DNA of 64,000 nt from assembly GCF_021134715.1 (NCBI RefSeq), contig NC_060021.1, positions 2,914,001 through 2,978,000 of the forward strand, in the 5' to 3' direction. Both the position numbers and the translations under genes were made by a program. Under the pieces are notes generated by a model, which was given only the letters and a program-made list of their open reading frames with translations, ran no database searches and was not told where the DNA came from. The DNA is from Daphnia pulex (taxonomy: Eukaryota > Arthropoda > Branchiopoda > Diplostraca > Daphniidae). The stretch's first letter is position 1, and every line of letters begins with the position of its first letter. This document shows positions 34,304 to 45,640 of the stretch, in pieces.

Positions 34304-34311
34304 CTTTTATA
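34304..34311 (-). promoter_or_regulatory. TATA box of cuticle gene 2
   Basis: TATAAAAG on the minus strand, 76 bp upstream of the ATG. Confidence 0.65.
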
Positions 34312-36203
34312 CGAAACAGTTTCGTTGCTTATGGTGCGGTTCTGTGCCTTCCAGCAAGGTTGTAAACCCTTACATTTTGTTCTTCTTCCGCTTTTTAGAC
34401 AGAGGAAATGATACACCAGTGCACACACGCACGTCTTCCTCATTTTACTTTTCCTTTCCAGTTAAGGTGTGGCTGTGCTCTAGATGCCTCCACAGGAAAG
34501 TAGAAGGGGCTAAGTGACCAATAGTGATGGTTGTGACTTGTGACCTTCATTTCTAGGTCAATACCAGTGCTCAACAAGGGAATAACTATTCTGAAAACTT
34601 GCATTTAGAGTTCTGCAGAAGATTTTTATTTGGTTCGTCAATATTTTTCCTTTGGAAAATTGAATTATTTTTATAATGTAGACACGCACTACATAAAAAT
34701 AAATAAGAAGTGGGCTAATGGATATGAAGTTGGACTATTAAATTGGTTGACGATGATGTCCAAAAATTGCGGGCTCGAGTCCCGCCTCGGTCGGTAAATG
34801 AAAAAAAAATACGTTTCAAAATAAATTATCTTTTATAAAGAAATGATTACCACGCTGTTATATAGTAGGACAGTGAAAATTATAATTCCATGTTAGCTAC
34901 GAAGGAATGTGCTTTGCTGTCATAAAAAATCTATTACATAACGGCAGGTTTTTGCCCTTCGGGATTCCAGAGCAGGTAACTTTATGTGCCATAAACAAAA
35001 GTCGTCAACTTACGATGATGGAAGACAGCATTTTATATCAACAGTCTCTTTGCGGCCGGCAGTTGAACTACGTTCTACGTATTACTACCTTTTGGGCTCT
35101 TTTGATCAGCTAAACTCCCTCACCCTCAGCGATGTTCCTCAGTCCCTTGGCCTGCATCGTCACTCGGCGATATCGTTTTCAACAGTTTAAGCTTGATAAA
35201 AAGTTTGATGGTAAATATCTTAAGCTATTTTTTTAGAAGCATTCAATTATTCCACCAAATGGTTCGGTGTTCGATTCCTATTAAGTGTTATAAAATCTCA
35301 AATCAACTGAAGGGAACATGTTCATAAAAAGAAAAGAAAATAATATTGATCTATAGACATTATCAGAGGACAACATAAAATCGTTGGTACGGTATTCTAG
35401 TCATTCAGAAATTTGTGAATGTTTTAACGCTATACAGAGAGAATTGGCCTTTGGTGTGATATGGTTGGGCTCTTTTTAATACACACATGCACACACGTAC
35501 GGTATATATTTATTATGTACGCCAATGTGACTTTTGATGCTTGCAAAATGTCGCTTGCACAATTCTACATTAGCTTAGTTAAATATAACCACGGGAAAGA
35601 AATATTAGTCCACAGCAATTAATTATTTCCTCAGCTAAATACCGTCTTTATATACACCATATTCTCCGACTGTTATTAATTTTAGGTTAACTTCGACTTT
35701 GGTCAATATTCGCTCAAAGGACGGGAATATGGGCGTTGCGGTGACAACTTGTGATGGTATCTTAACTTAGCTTTGTAGCCTACTCAACCGTTTAGCTCTA
35801 CATCTGTATCCTATATGGTTAGGGTGTATAGTTCGAATGCAAAAGAATTAGCCTACGTGAAATTTGACATACAATTTTTCTACAGGACACGAGAAATTTC
35901 TTTATCAGTACCGCAGGAGAAATGTGGGCTGGTCGTCGGGTTGAGAGGAGATTGAAGGGCGAGAAGCTCAACCCCATGCCTTTCTGGTGAGCCAGATAAA
36001 AATAATGAAACATACCCTACAAAGATTTAAAAAAAATTGTCGTTTGATGTTGTAAAAAAGAGAAAATTGATTACACGCGTTTTTGTCTGTAAAATGAAAA
36101 TTGTTGTGAAATTGATTTCGATTTTCCGTAGAAATTGTATTTCGCAGAAATAAAGGAAAAGACAAAGAATATAAAAATATTTGATCTGCTATTTAACAAA
36201 AAT
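34312..36203. other. Intergenic
   Basis: No protein gene is recognised. A degraded tRNA-Arg-like sequence lies at about 34708-34794. Other open frames look random. Confidence 0.5.
34708..34794 (+). pseudogene. Degraded tRNA-Arg-like sequence
   Basis: TGGGCTAATGGATA, TTGGACT..TTA, TGTCCA and GCGGGCTCGAGTCCCGC can be matched in order to the tRNA-Arg at 14285. The D stem and the anticodon are broken. The T arm is still perfectly paired. Confidence 0.5.
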
Positions 36204-36961
36204 TTAGTCGACGCGGTAAGAGACTGCGTGGCCAGGGGTGTGGATGACCTTGGTCAAAGTGGCCTCACGGACGGGCATGGCTGGGGCAGCGACGACGGCA
36301 TAGCCGGGGTAAGCGAAAGGAGCAGCTCCGTAGCCAAAGACTGCTTGGCGCTTAGCACGGACTGCCGGGGTAGCGGCGGTCTTGGCAGCGATGACAAGGG
36401 CAGCGTGATCGGCCTTGGCCTTGGCCACTTCGGGAGTGTCCTGGACCGGGAAGGGTGCTACCGAATTGTCGACGGGAGCGACGGGCAAGTCGTTGGATTG
36501 GACGCGAAAGCCTCGGGAGTCGGCAGTGTAGGAGACACGGACTTCCTTGCCTTCCGGGTTGACGTAAGCGTAGCTGCCGATCTGGTTGCCGAAACCGTCA
36601 CGGAGGTTAGTGGCGGCCTGTCCGGGGTGAGCATAGCCAAAGCTGGCCTGACCGAGCTCGTCCTGAGCGTGGTACTGGGTGGCGGAGATAGAAGGGTAGC
36701 CGTAAGCGACGGGTAAGGCGGCGGGGACGGCGGCAGTTGCGGGGATTCCAGTGTAGGCCGTGATGGCGCGGACGCCGGCGAACGGATAGGCACCGTAATT
36801 TCCGTAGTATCCACCATATCCACCGTATCCGAAGAATTGAGCTTGGGTGGCAACAGCCAACACCAACAGACAAGCAATCTGCGTTTATGGGAAAAACCAA
36901 ATATTAATTAAAAAATTTTGGTTATGCTTAAATTGAAAATAAATGTTACAGTGGACTTCAT
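36204..36961 (-). CDS. Cuticle protein, Rebers-Riddiford (chitin_bind_4) type
   Basis: A secreted chitin-binding cuticle protein of about 228 residues. Exon 1 is 36950-36961 (MKST) and exon 2 is 36204-36878. The intron again splits the signal peptide after codon four. After a Gly/Tyr-rich start (GYGGYGGYYGNYGAY) comes an RR domain at about residues 70-135: YHAQDELGQASFGYA, then GSYAYVNPEGKEVRVSYTAD, then GF. It is followed by VQDTPEVAKAKADHAAL, the motif repeated in the two upstream cuticle genes. RAKRQ at about residue 172 is a furin-type site. The fold binds chitin through its aromatic residues (family knowledge). Confidence 0.93.
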
Positions 36962-37027
36962 TGTCGTTCTCGTAAAGACTAAAGGAAGAGCTCGAGGAGG
37001 ATGCTGTTGATGGACTGCCACCAGGCT

Positions 37028-37035
37028 CTTTTATA
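37028..37035 (-). promoter_or_regulatory. TATA box of the RR cuticle gene
   Basis: TATAAAAG on the minus strand, 67 bp upstream of the ATG. Confidence 0.65.
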
Positions 37036-37870
37036 CTCGTCCACCTAACACCCTTGTGATCACCCAAGGTAGCCGAGAACAACATTTTCTTGCCGATTCC
37101 TCATTGTTACCACACCCTGACTCAGGGCGTGTCGTGAAATTGTGAACGACCTTGCTTCGAGCCAGTCACTGAGTTTACAAACCGATTCCAGTATAGTTTT
37201 TTTCCTTCTTTCTCTACTTGGGAGAGATACCGTCTCAATGTATAGTTAGTCTTAATGTTAAGAAAACTGGTGGAAAAAATTCTTATTCCTTCTTCTCATA
37301 CGGATAATCAAAATTCAATAAAATACCGTATTATGTCTGATAAACTTAATGATGGACGACCTTGAATAACTTGGACTCAACAGAAAATGCAGACATTTGT
37401 ATAAAATATAACGATATAATTATATTCGACATCATGCTGCATGTGAACTCTTGTCTGAATAAGCCTATTTGTATTGAATGAATGAAATAATAATTAAATC
37501 AGAAATCGTGAGCGAAACGATGAGAAAATGAGAAACATACAAAATTAACACCACTACAATTTTGTCGAATCCCTTGTCTCCTTGCATGGTGTTACGGTTG
37601 TTTTTTTACGCCGATTTCCTTTTTGTTCTTCTCATCAGCCACACCCAACGGTTTTAGAGAATCAGGGACATTTGCTGCTTTAGCACATGCAAGTCTTTTC
37701 AGATTTTTGGCAACAGCAAGTTTTGTCTTCACCCGTTCTTGAATATTTTCCGGGTTCTTCGTAGCAAAAGGATGTCGGCAGCCAATCAGCGAGACATGCA
37801 GACACCATTGATTTGCAAGCGGACCAAGCATTTTGGCCGATTCCCGATTGTCCCCACCAGGGTGTGACTA
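37036..37870. other. Intergenic
   Basis: A 79-codon minus-strand frame at 37592-37831 is Lys-rich and unrecognised. No other feature was seen. Confidence 0.45.
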
Positions 37871-39029
37871 AAATGCGGACGTGGACCGTGGACCGTGGAC
37901 GGCTAGATAGTGGACTTTGAATGAGTGGACTCAAGTTTTTCGGTTCACATCCAAGTGATAACTAAAAGGTGGACCAAAAAAGTGGATCAGACTCTAAATC
38001 AATGACAGTGTTTGTATGTACTCTTGCCTGAATTTTATTTTATGGTCGAAACACAACGATAAGGAATTGAGAAAAGATACAAAAATAATTGTTCAGAATA
38101 AAATCCCAGATTGGTAGGCCTACCAATGGACACCCATAGGACATCCCAGTATGAACCCGTTTTTTTTTATCAAAATATTCCATCAATAAGATATCCGTAG
38201 CTGACGCTAAACGGACGGACGGGTTTTTGTTCCCAGGATATCCATAGAACCCCCTTTGGACATTGTGTGCTAGTAGGGGATCTTAATATCCCCTTTGTCT
38301 CAAATTATTAAGAACAATTTTAGCATGGATGCATATCACTATCATGTTACTCAGGAGTCCCGGGTTCGATCCCCAATGAAGTTAAATTTAAAATGTTTGA
38401 TAGACGTCCGTTTTTGGACGTCCATGGATATCCAAGTTTAACGTCCATAGGAGAGGACATTAGTATATCCTGTAAACATCCATAGGACGTCCAACTTGGA
38501 TATCCAACTGGATAGGAACTGACATTCATGGTATATCCTATGGATATCTCTGTGCTAGTAGGGTACTGAAAGCAACTGAACTTCAATTGAAATTACGCCC
38601 ATAAATCTTTTCCTCAAATATCGATCTTAAATATCGAAAAAGGGGCTTATCGTTTCCCCGCGTTTCCCTTACCTATGTCTGGCGTATGTCCCATTAATTC
38701 CCAACCCCATTATTCTTTACCTCAAAAATCTAATGAACAAAGTTCTCCACAGTTACGTGGCGGGATAAAACTAAGAAATTTGTTATTTTATAAGTATGGG
38801 TAAGAAAAAGAGGCTCTCTGTTTCCCCGCGTTTCTCTTACCTATGGCTGGCATCAAAATGGTTAAGATTTAAAACGATTCCATTTAAAATTAGGAGACCA
38901 CGCTTTACTCGCTTTAGTATGTATAGTGGACATTCTAGGTTACTAATAAGTGGACTCCGGTGAGCCAAGTCCACTCTTTAAAAGTCCACTATTTAGCCGT
39001 CCACGGTCCACGGTCCACGTCCGCATTTT
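37871..39029. mobile_element. Non-autonomous TIR DNA transposon, about 1.16 kb
   Basis: The ends are long inverted repeats of about 35-45 bp. Both read AAATGCGGACGTGGACCG, then two further GTGGACCG/GTGGACGG units and a TAGTGGACTTT block. Each end is flanked by TA (37869-37870 and 39030-39031), consistent with a mariner-type TA duplication. The interior has no transposase frame. It contains palindrome-rich DNA (GGATATCC, GGACGTCC at about 38200-38540) and a direct repeat (TTTCCCCGCGTTTC...TTACCTATG near 38655 and 38820). GTGCTAGTAGGG occurs twice (about 38268 and 38553), suggesting a nested older insertion. Confidence 0.78.
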
Positions 39030-39030
39030 T

Positions 39031-39552
39031 ATCAATACGATCGACAGCCCTTTCCTATGATTTGAGTTTCGGCTTTTATTTTTATTCGCTTTTCTTTTAT
39101 TTTCCGGTTTCCACTGGATCTCTCCGGTATCTGTGGAATTTCACCATCAACGTCTGGTTTCAAGAGCGACGACTCTGCAAGTGCTTCTGGCATCAAACGA
39201 ACAAATTCTTATATGGGGCAATATAAGCAGCGCAGCAGTCATGGGGGTCCTCAAATGTGTCCGGAACTGACATCTCAATTATAAGTCAGTTGACTCGGTG
39301 TTGGTCTTATCCGTTCCTTTACCCTCAGAAGAGTCGGATGCAAGCGAAGGAGACTCTTTGTTCGAAAAGATCGAACCAATACCTCACTATTCGGATTAGA
39401 CTGACATCAGATCGGGTCGACAATGGGATTCAACAAATTGCTTGGGAATCTGCGAGATTCACCCACAACTTCCTCATCGGCGACTGTTTCTCCTTAAAAA
39501 AAATACTAGTTTCTGAGAAACGTCACCTTCATCTACTGATTTCTGGTCATTT
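39031..39552. other. Unassigned
   Basis: No recognisable gene. Open frames on the plus strand overlap the coiled-coil remnant on the other strand. Confidence 0.4.
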
Positions 39553-40069
39553 CTATTCTTTTCTACATAGCAGTTTGAGTGAGTCCAGAATGCAGCTCGG
39601 TGTCTCCGGAAGGGCGGATGTCTCTTCGGTTTCAACGGATTCTGGTCTTGTCAAACTGATTGGGCATCTTTCGACGAACAGATAAACCAGTTTCCCGTTT
39701 TCTATCTCAAGTGAATGAATGAAGGATTTCAAATTTTTGTTTTCGTCTTGAAGTTTAGCTACTTTCTGATCGCAATCGCTGATTAAATCAATCAATTCTT
39801 TATTGTTGCATTGCTCGGGATTGCTCGATAAGAATAATATTTCGGTTGGCTTGCTCAGAGACCGTTTCTGCCAGAGTTTCCAACTCCTTCAAGAGCCTTT
39901 TGTTTTCAGATTCTAACTCGTCGTGGCGTTTCAGCAATTGTTGAATTTTTTGCTGGGAAAGAGTCAGTTTCCGTCCCCATAGGTGAGTGCAAGTTGACAG
40001 ACTTTTTTTTGCAGTTTTTCTCGATTTCACAATTTTGTGTAAATGAATATTGTAAACAAATACGATCAA
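39553..40069 (-). pseudogene. Coiled-coil protein remnant with a 10-bp duplication
   Basis: Two minus-strand frames (39800-40069 and 39553-39795) together encode heptad-rich sequence (LKRHDELESENKRLLKEL, then QDENKNLKSFIHSLEIENG). They are out of frame with each other at a tandem duplication, TTGCTCGGGA/TTGCTCGATA on the plus strand at 39811-39830. Without one copy, the frames join. The parent protein is not recognised. Confidence 0.5.
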
Positions 40070-40542
40070 TTCATAGAGAATTTAAATATGAATCGGATTC
40101 ATTCATTCATTTTACCAGTAGTGTACTCAAAAAATTCATAAAAATTCAGGAAAAAGCACCTGCGAACTAGACCCCTTCTCCCCTAACTCGTCATTTTGAA
40201 AAAAAAATTGGATGAAATTTGATAGGAAAAAGTTATGTAAAACTGATCGTAAACAAAGTTTTTGTAAACATAAAATACATTTTACATGTTTATTAAACTG
40301 TCCATTAACTAGATATCTGGATGACATAAAATTGATGTAAATATTTATAAAAGATATTTATAAGTTTCAAATCTATGACTAAATGATATGTCTATAAAGT
40401 CTATTCTAAATAAAGAATATCAAAATGATATCAGTTTCATGTCATCCCAATAAGATTTGTTTTAATGTTATAGTATAATAATTTGCCTTAGTATTAAAAT
40501 ATAGTATCGAATTGTTCTGGGAGATTTATTTCAATTATTTTA

Positions 40543-40783
40543 TTTTCAGGGGAAGTTGAAGCCTATGGGTAATCGTGCGCGTGGATTCTCTGAAAAGTAA
40601 AATTTTGGCGCTAGAACAGAAACGAGCTATGGCCCTGGAAAGTATCGCCGAATCGCAAGTAGGAAAAAATTAAGTTATGAATAAAATTGTAATGGCAATC
40701 CAAGCTTTGGCTGATCGAAAATAAATGTCGTATTTCGAACATTTTCTTTGTTTCCAGCTTATACAGTTTTCCAATAAACGAGA
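40543..40783 (+). repeat. Inverted duplicate of 57296-57534
   Basis: About 240 bp, some 97% identical by eye to the reverse complement of 57296-57534. It includes a candidate exon (SLKSKILALEQKRA...), an intron starting GTAGGAA and the next acceptor (TTTCCAG). Similarity ends sharply at CAATAAACGAGA, after which this copy continues into BEL/Pao sequence. Confidence 0.85.
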
Positions 40784-40794
40784 TTTCCGATTCC

Positions 40795-41043
40795 GCGAGG
40801 CCTTTGGCCGTTGGGTTTGGTGACAGAAGTATTCACGGGAGCCGATGGAGTGGTCCGCTCCGCCAGCGTGCGTTACAACGGAACCGAGCTACACCACCCA
40901 GCCGTCAAACTTTGCCTCCTGGAACCCGAACCCGAAAAGGAAGAAGATGCGTTCGCTGCCGGACGCAGGGCCGGCGATGTTCCAAACGATCCAGATGGGG
41001 CTTCCCCAGCCGCAGCAGCCGTGCGCCCACCTGGCGCGTAGTA
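40795..41043 (+). pseudogene. BEL/Pao retrotransposon Pol C-terminus, remnant
   Basis: The frame reads WPLGLVTEVFTGADGVVRSA, then VRYNGTELHHPAVKLCLLEPE, the C-terminal DUF5641-type end of BEL/Pao integrase polyproteins. It stops at about 41041. Nothing of RT or the integrase core precedes it; instead the duplicated segment 40543-40783 is fused directly upstream, so this is a broken copy. A flanking LTR could not be delimited. Confidence 0.72.
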
Positions 41044-41347
41044 GCAGAGTCGGAGAGCAGTCAGTCGAGAGTAAAGAGTCGAGTCAAGTCACGTCACGTT
41101 TTTGTTGAGTCTAAAGGGCAAACTAGGTCGCGCCTGCCAGCAGGCAGCCGTGGCACTCATTCTAGTTTCCCCCTTGTATTGCAACTTTGCCAGTAATTCT
41201 TATTTCTTGAAATACAAGTAACTGAATCCCACACCCACGCGTTATTGAACATCAACGGAATACAGAACTGGAAAATTAGAAATTGTAGTAACACAACCAA
41301 ATATACAAAAACTTTGTAAAGAAAAGAATAGGGATTTTTTTAGTTAA

Positions 41348-43369
41348 TCAAGGATAGTTTGGTATAAAAAGTGAGCATTTTCCAGATAATCTATTTTTTT
41401 TGGCACATTTGATGTGACAGTTATTGTTCAAATAAACTGCCAATGGGCGCTCAGGACAATGGCACCTGATTTCTCCCTCAGTGTCGACCAAGTAATACGG
41501 GAACTCTTTTTGTTCCGGATGATCGCGTAAATAATGGTTATATTTTGCGTTTTCACCAATGAATAACTTGTTTGGAAAGCGATTCAACCTTGTAGCAGCT
41601 TCCATTTTCAACTGCTGATTCCTCTCGTTAGCAGCAATTTGAATTGGATTTTGATTCCGATAGCGATTGGTATTGACGTAATGCGATGTAGATTGCTTTG
41701 GTGTTGCAATTAGATTGCTTGTGTGCTTTGCACGTTCCAATTCGAATTCCTGCTTTCGCTTCTGTAGATCTTCTTCTTCTTTTTCCAATCTTCTTCTTTC
41801 CTTTCGTTGATAGTGTAAAATCATTTCTTCACGTTTAAGTAGTTATGTCCTATAGTATCCCTCTATTTATTTGCTCGACATTGTTGGACTGAAATCCCCT
41901 TTACGGAAAGTTTGATGATTGCTTTGCGGAAGGGATGTGATTTGGGTTGAATGAGACGTAAATGGTGCAGCAGACGACGAAGTCGATGTTGTTGCGCTAC
42001 TACTTGATCCAGGTGTCTTAGTAAGTTGTCTTGGAGATCCAATTCCGCCAAAAGGTGCAGCAGACGACGAAGTCGATATTGTTGCGCTACTAGATGATCT
42101 TGATTTTTTTCGACTATCTTCACCTCTTAAAAAATTTTCATCCATCAATGGCACTTTGGGCGGATCAATGTCGCTAACCTTGGAATCAGACTTCCTTTTA
42201 GATGTAACAGTTTTAGTTGTTTCAATCTCTTTAATGAAATTGTCAAGCATTTCCTAAATAAATTGAAAAAGATAATAATTATCACACCAACAAATTAAAG
42301 TAAATTTTTGTCTTACCTTTAACACTGGAATAAAAAAAACAACAAAAGTTTCTTGTCCAAGTAGTAGGTTTTTCATTTTCTCGAGTGCTTGTTGAATTTT
42401 TTGCTCTGACAACATGTCAGCATTTTGGTAGAACTCTTCAACACATTTTCCAAAGTGACTTGAATGTTCTTTCTTCACATGGTTTGCGAGTTCGGCTTAA
42501 CTTTTCATAATGTTGATTCCCGAACAGAATTCGCACATGCGACCCTCACATTGTTTCTGCTCTTTATGAGTAAACTTTTCAAATTATGAATAATAGTTCT
42601 CATTTCTGGAATTTTGAGATTTGGATCTTGTTTGTTGATTCATCCTAAAGAGTAATAATAGATGAAATGAAACGTTTATCATTATTAAATGTGTGATTTT
42701 GTAATCAAGTTAACTTACTTATAAGGTCGTCTACTGTTTTCATGTGTTTCTGTATGACAACATTTTCACGTTGTTTTCTAACACTGGCGTACATTGCTGT
42801 TGCTATTGAGAGTTGTTCTCATATCCCTTTCGATTCATCATTTAATGCCTTAAAAAAGTATCTCTTGTTTAAAAAAAAAGTTAAGAGTTAAAATTATAAT
42901 ACAATTAGCATACTTTGAATTTAATTCTGTAATATCCAATCATCCTTTTTTGTTGTGTTGAATTTTTTGAGATAATGAACTTCACTGATCTTTGCAAAGC
43001 TCCCAATCTCCTAATGTTGTGTAGTGAGTAATCATTGCTTGTTTGATTAAAGACAGTTCAATTTTCCTCTTTACGTCAGCTATTTTTTCCAAATATTAGA
43101 TATCTGGTAATATAAACAACAACATTCATTCATGGATTTAAATATTTACATTTGTATGAGCTCATTAACGTCCAGGAATGCGATTTCATGCAAGTGTAGT
43201 TTTCAATCAGTTGTTTTCAATCAAAAATGAAAAATGGTTTACATACCTCATCTTTTACTAAATGATGAATATGTCTTGTTGCTAAGTATTCCTCGTATGA
43301 AATGGTTGAAGAATCTGAATTCTCTTCTTCGTCGCTACACAGATCAATAACCAACTGTGAAAGCGCCAT
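41348..43369 (-). pseudogene. Multi-exon C2H2 zinc-finger gene, decayed
   Basis: Coding-like blocks run on the minus strand. The first exon, 43247-43369, has ATG, VIDLCSDEEENSD (an acidic SUMO-interacting-type motif) and a good GTATGT donor. Blocks near 43085-42950 and 42840-42720 contain TGA stops. The exon at about 42655-42316 has a C2H2 finger (CEFC...H....H) interrupted by two TAA codons, then a helical stretch ending at a GTAAG donor. The block 42250-41867 is Ser-rich with a tandem repeat (SSSSAT.STSSSAAPF twice). The block 41824-41348 has a charged coiled coil and a Cys-rich end (CHCPE...C..KC). The parent gene is not identified and could be transposon-derived. Several stops make a working gene unlikely. 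Confidence 0.55.
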
Positions 43370-44988
43370 CGTTTACGAGAATCAAAAGTTTATGTCTAGA
43401 CTTCACTAGTTTCCCATTTCTTTGTCGATTGAAATGTAAAAATGAAATGAAAATTTCTGTAGGTTCTCTCGGCTGCCAGGAACAATCCTTTTTTTTAGAA
43501 TTTTAAAATAATAGGAAGGGTAGGTTATTGTCCGAGGCAAAGGTGTCCGGACCGGCGAGAGGCCCATATGTAAATGGGCATACTTTAGGTTCAAATTGTG
43601 ACTCACGGGGAAATGCTAGAGAAACGCTATCGGTCTTAAAAAAAGATTTGCGTTTCTTCTATGGCACCTGAGTTTGAGAACGGTAAAAGCAGGGCCTATG
43701 GTGATGGCGCGTCTCCGCCGGCATGTGAAAGCAGCATTAAGTAGTAAAATATTTTATGCTCAAATTACTCATTGTCGCAAAATTTTTTATACTCTTCGAG
43801 AGACCTGCAAAAACTATAAGAAAGGCGAAACTTGGCACTTGAATTGTGTGATTATTCACAATACTGATTACTTTAAAAACGTAAGCACAATTCAATGAAA
43901 AAACTAAGCTAACTGAAATATATTGTTATTTTCTCAGTGGAAGCCTCTATTTCTTGGTGAGTGGAATAAAAAGAGGGATAGATTCTTAATGGAAGCAGCA
44001 CCGGTTATTACTCATGAAGACGATTTGGGAATGGATTAGTCGCATAAAATTTCGAAAGAGCGGAATTGCAAGATGCGGTGAGGGAAAGACTAAAAGAATC
44101 GACGGGAAAAATTCCAAAAGATTTAACAAGGAAAAGTCCAAAAGAATCGACTCTTCTTATTGTTAATGAGGTACGATGCTTTTTATCATATAATTGGAAT
44201 GGTCCATGTAAGAAAAAAGTGGAGTCAACTTTGACCGTAGTGAAAATATATTTTGAAATAATAACAGTAAATACACATTTTTACATATTTCAAACCTCTA
44301 GAGCCACAACATGACTGAAGATCAATCGAACTCTAACAGAGATGTAAATATATACTACACCCACATTACCCAGATGGAACACATCCCTGTAACGGAATCT
44401 GTTTCAGCTGTCTCCCAGAAAATGGGAATATACTGAAACATACCGAAAACAGATCTGTAACAGCTTCGAATTTGATATAATTTTCAATTTTTGTAATCTG
44501 CTTGAAAATGAAATAACCGCCTTAAGCTCATTTCCGAAGTGACTTAAGACGATTACTTTGAATTTTTACCTTTTTATGATGCAAGATTCAAAAACTTTTG
44601 TTTTTTCGTCACTTGTCCAAAAATTGACAGTGCGCTCAAGGCTATTCCAGACGTCTGTCTGGTTTCATCCATATTTTTTTATTTTGGAGGGAGGGGTGTT
44701 TCTTTCTTCCTACCTTTTGCTTTGTTTCTAGCCCCCGTATTTGGCTCAAAAACCAAACACAGTTTCCCGCAATATGGATAGGTGGCTTCAAAATAAAAAA
44801 ATTGCTGTTCGGATTTTTTGGAAGGATACTCATACTTCCATTTGATCTTGAAAATGGAATGACTCGTACGCTGCTAATTTACGCTACTGCCACTTGGAAG
44901 GGATTCGCGATTTGACTCATCTTCTACAGGCGCTATTCATGAAAACAGATGTGAATAATACTTAAATAAATAACAAAAAAATAATAAC
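43370..44988. other. Unassigned
   Basis: Plus-strand open frames at 43674-43898 and 44066-44314 are Lys-rich and unrecognised; they may be remnants of an old mobile element. No RNA gene was seen. Confidence 0.4.
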
Positions 44989-45640
44989 TTACCTTAGTCC
45001 AAATTTGAGGTGCCAAAGTCTCGTAAGATATTTCGCAAACTCTCTCCATTTATTGCTTTGACAAGCAGTCAAATTTGAGAAAAATCCTCTTCTCTTTGCA
45101 CTACTTGTGCTTGAAGATCCTTGAATACGTCCACCAAGGAAGAAAACAGTTATCAAAACCGTCGACTTCGGCCACATTATCTGCATAAAAAAACACGCGG
45201 TAGCAAAACACCGGGGTGCCGCAAGATCATCTGAGATGCGAAATAGCTGGGTTTGCATTAACAGTTGCTTAATTTCGTTGTCGACGAGAACAACAAAATA
45301 CATGGATGAACCTGACTTCATTTTTTGAACAGCGGTTATCATCCCACCATAAAATAAATTATCCTTAGCAGAAAAGGTGATGCACAAAGATCCTGACAGA
45401 GGTACTCAATCGAAGGGATTCAATTCTCGCAAGATCACACTATCGCGCAAAGCACAAAACACACTAACTTATTTTTCAGTTGGGTGTAAAATTCTAGGGG
45501 GTCTTTAGCATTGTGGAAGATGTCCACGTCGTAGAGTTCACCACAAGGCATTCCTTTATGCACAAAAGAAAGGTTGACACCAGAACAGTAGTCGAACGTG
45601 TAGTCTGGATCCTGCAATTTCACTTCATGTTTGACAGGGA
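44989..45640 (-). pseudogene. Tudor-domain-like remnant
   Basis: One block (about 45474-45640) ends in KDPLEFYTQLKN before a GTTAGT donor, like the start of an extended Tudor domain (SPSEFYVQL type). The next (about 45387-45190) reads CITFSAKDNLFYGGMITAV...YFVVLVDNEIKQ, matching the Tudor core in which the hallmark is VDYG; here it is VDNE. Many extended Tudor proteins act in germline piRNA pathways (family knowledge). The pieces are short and surrounded by unreadable frames. Confidence 0.45.

Noticed and set aside
36135..36716. 193-codon Gly/Asp/Val-rich plus-strand frame
   Set aside because: Antisense shadow of the RR cuticle exon; no start context or domain.
41039..41275. Possible BEL/Pao LTR after the Pol end
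   Set aside because: A TGTTGA...TCAAC pairing near 41103 and 41255 is too weak to set boundaries, and no second copy is in the window.
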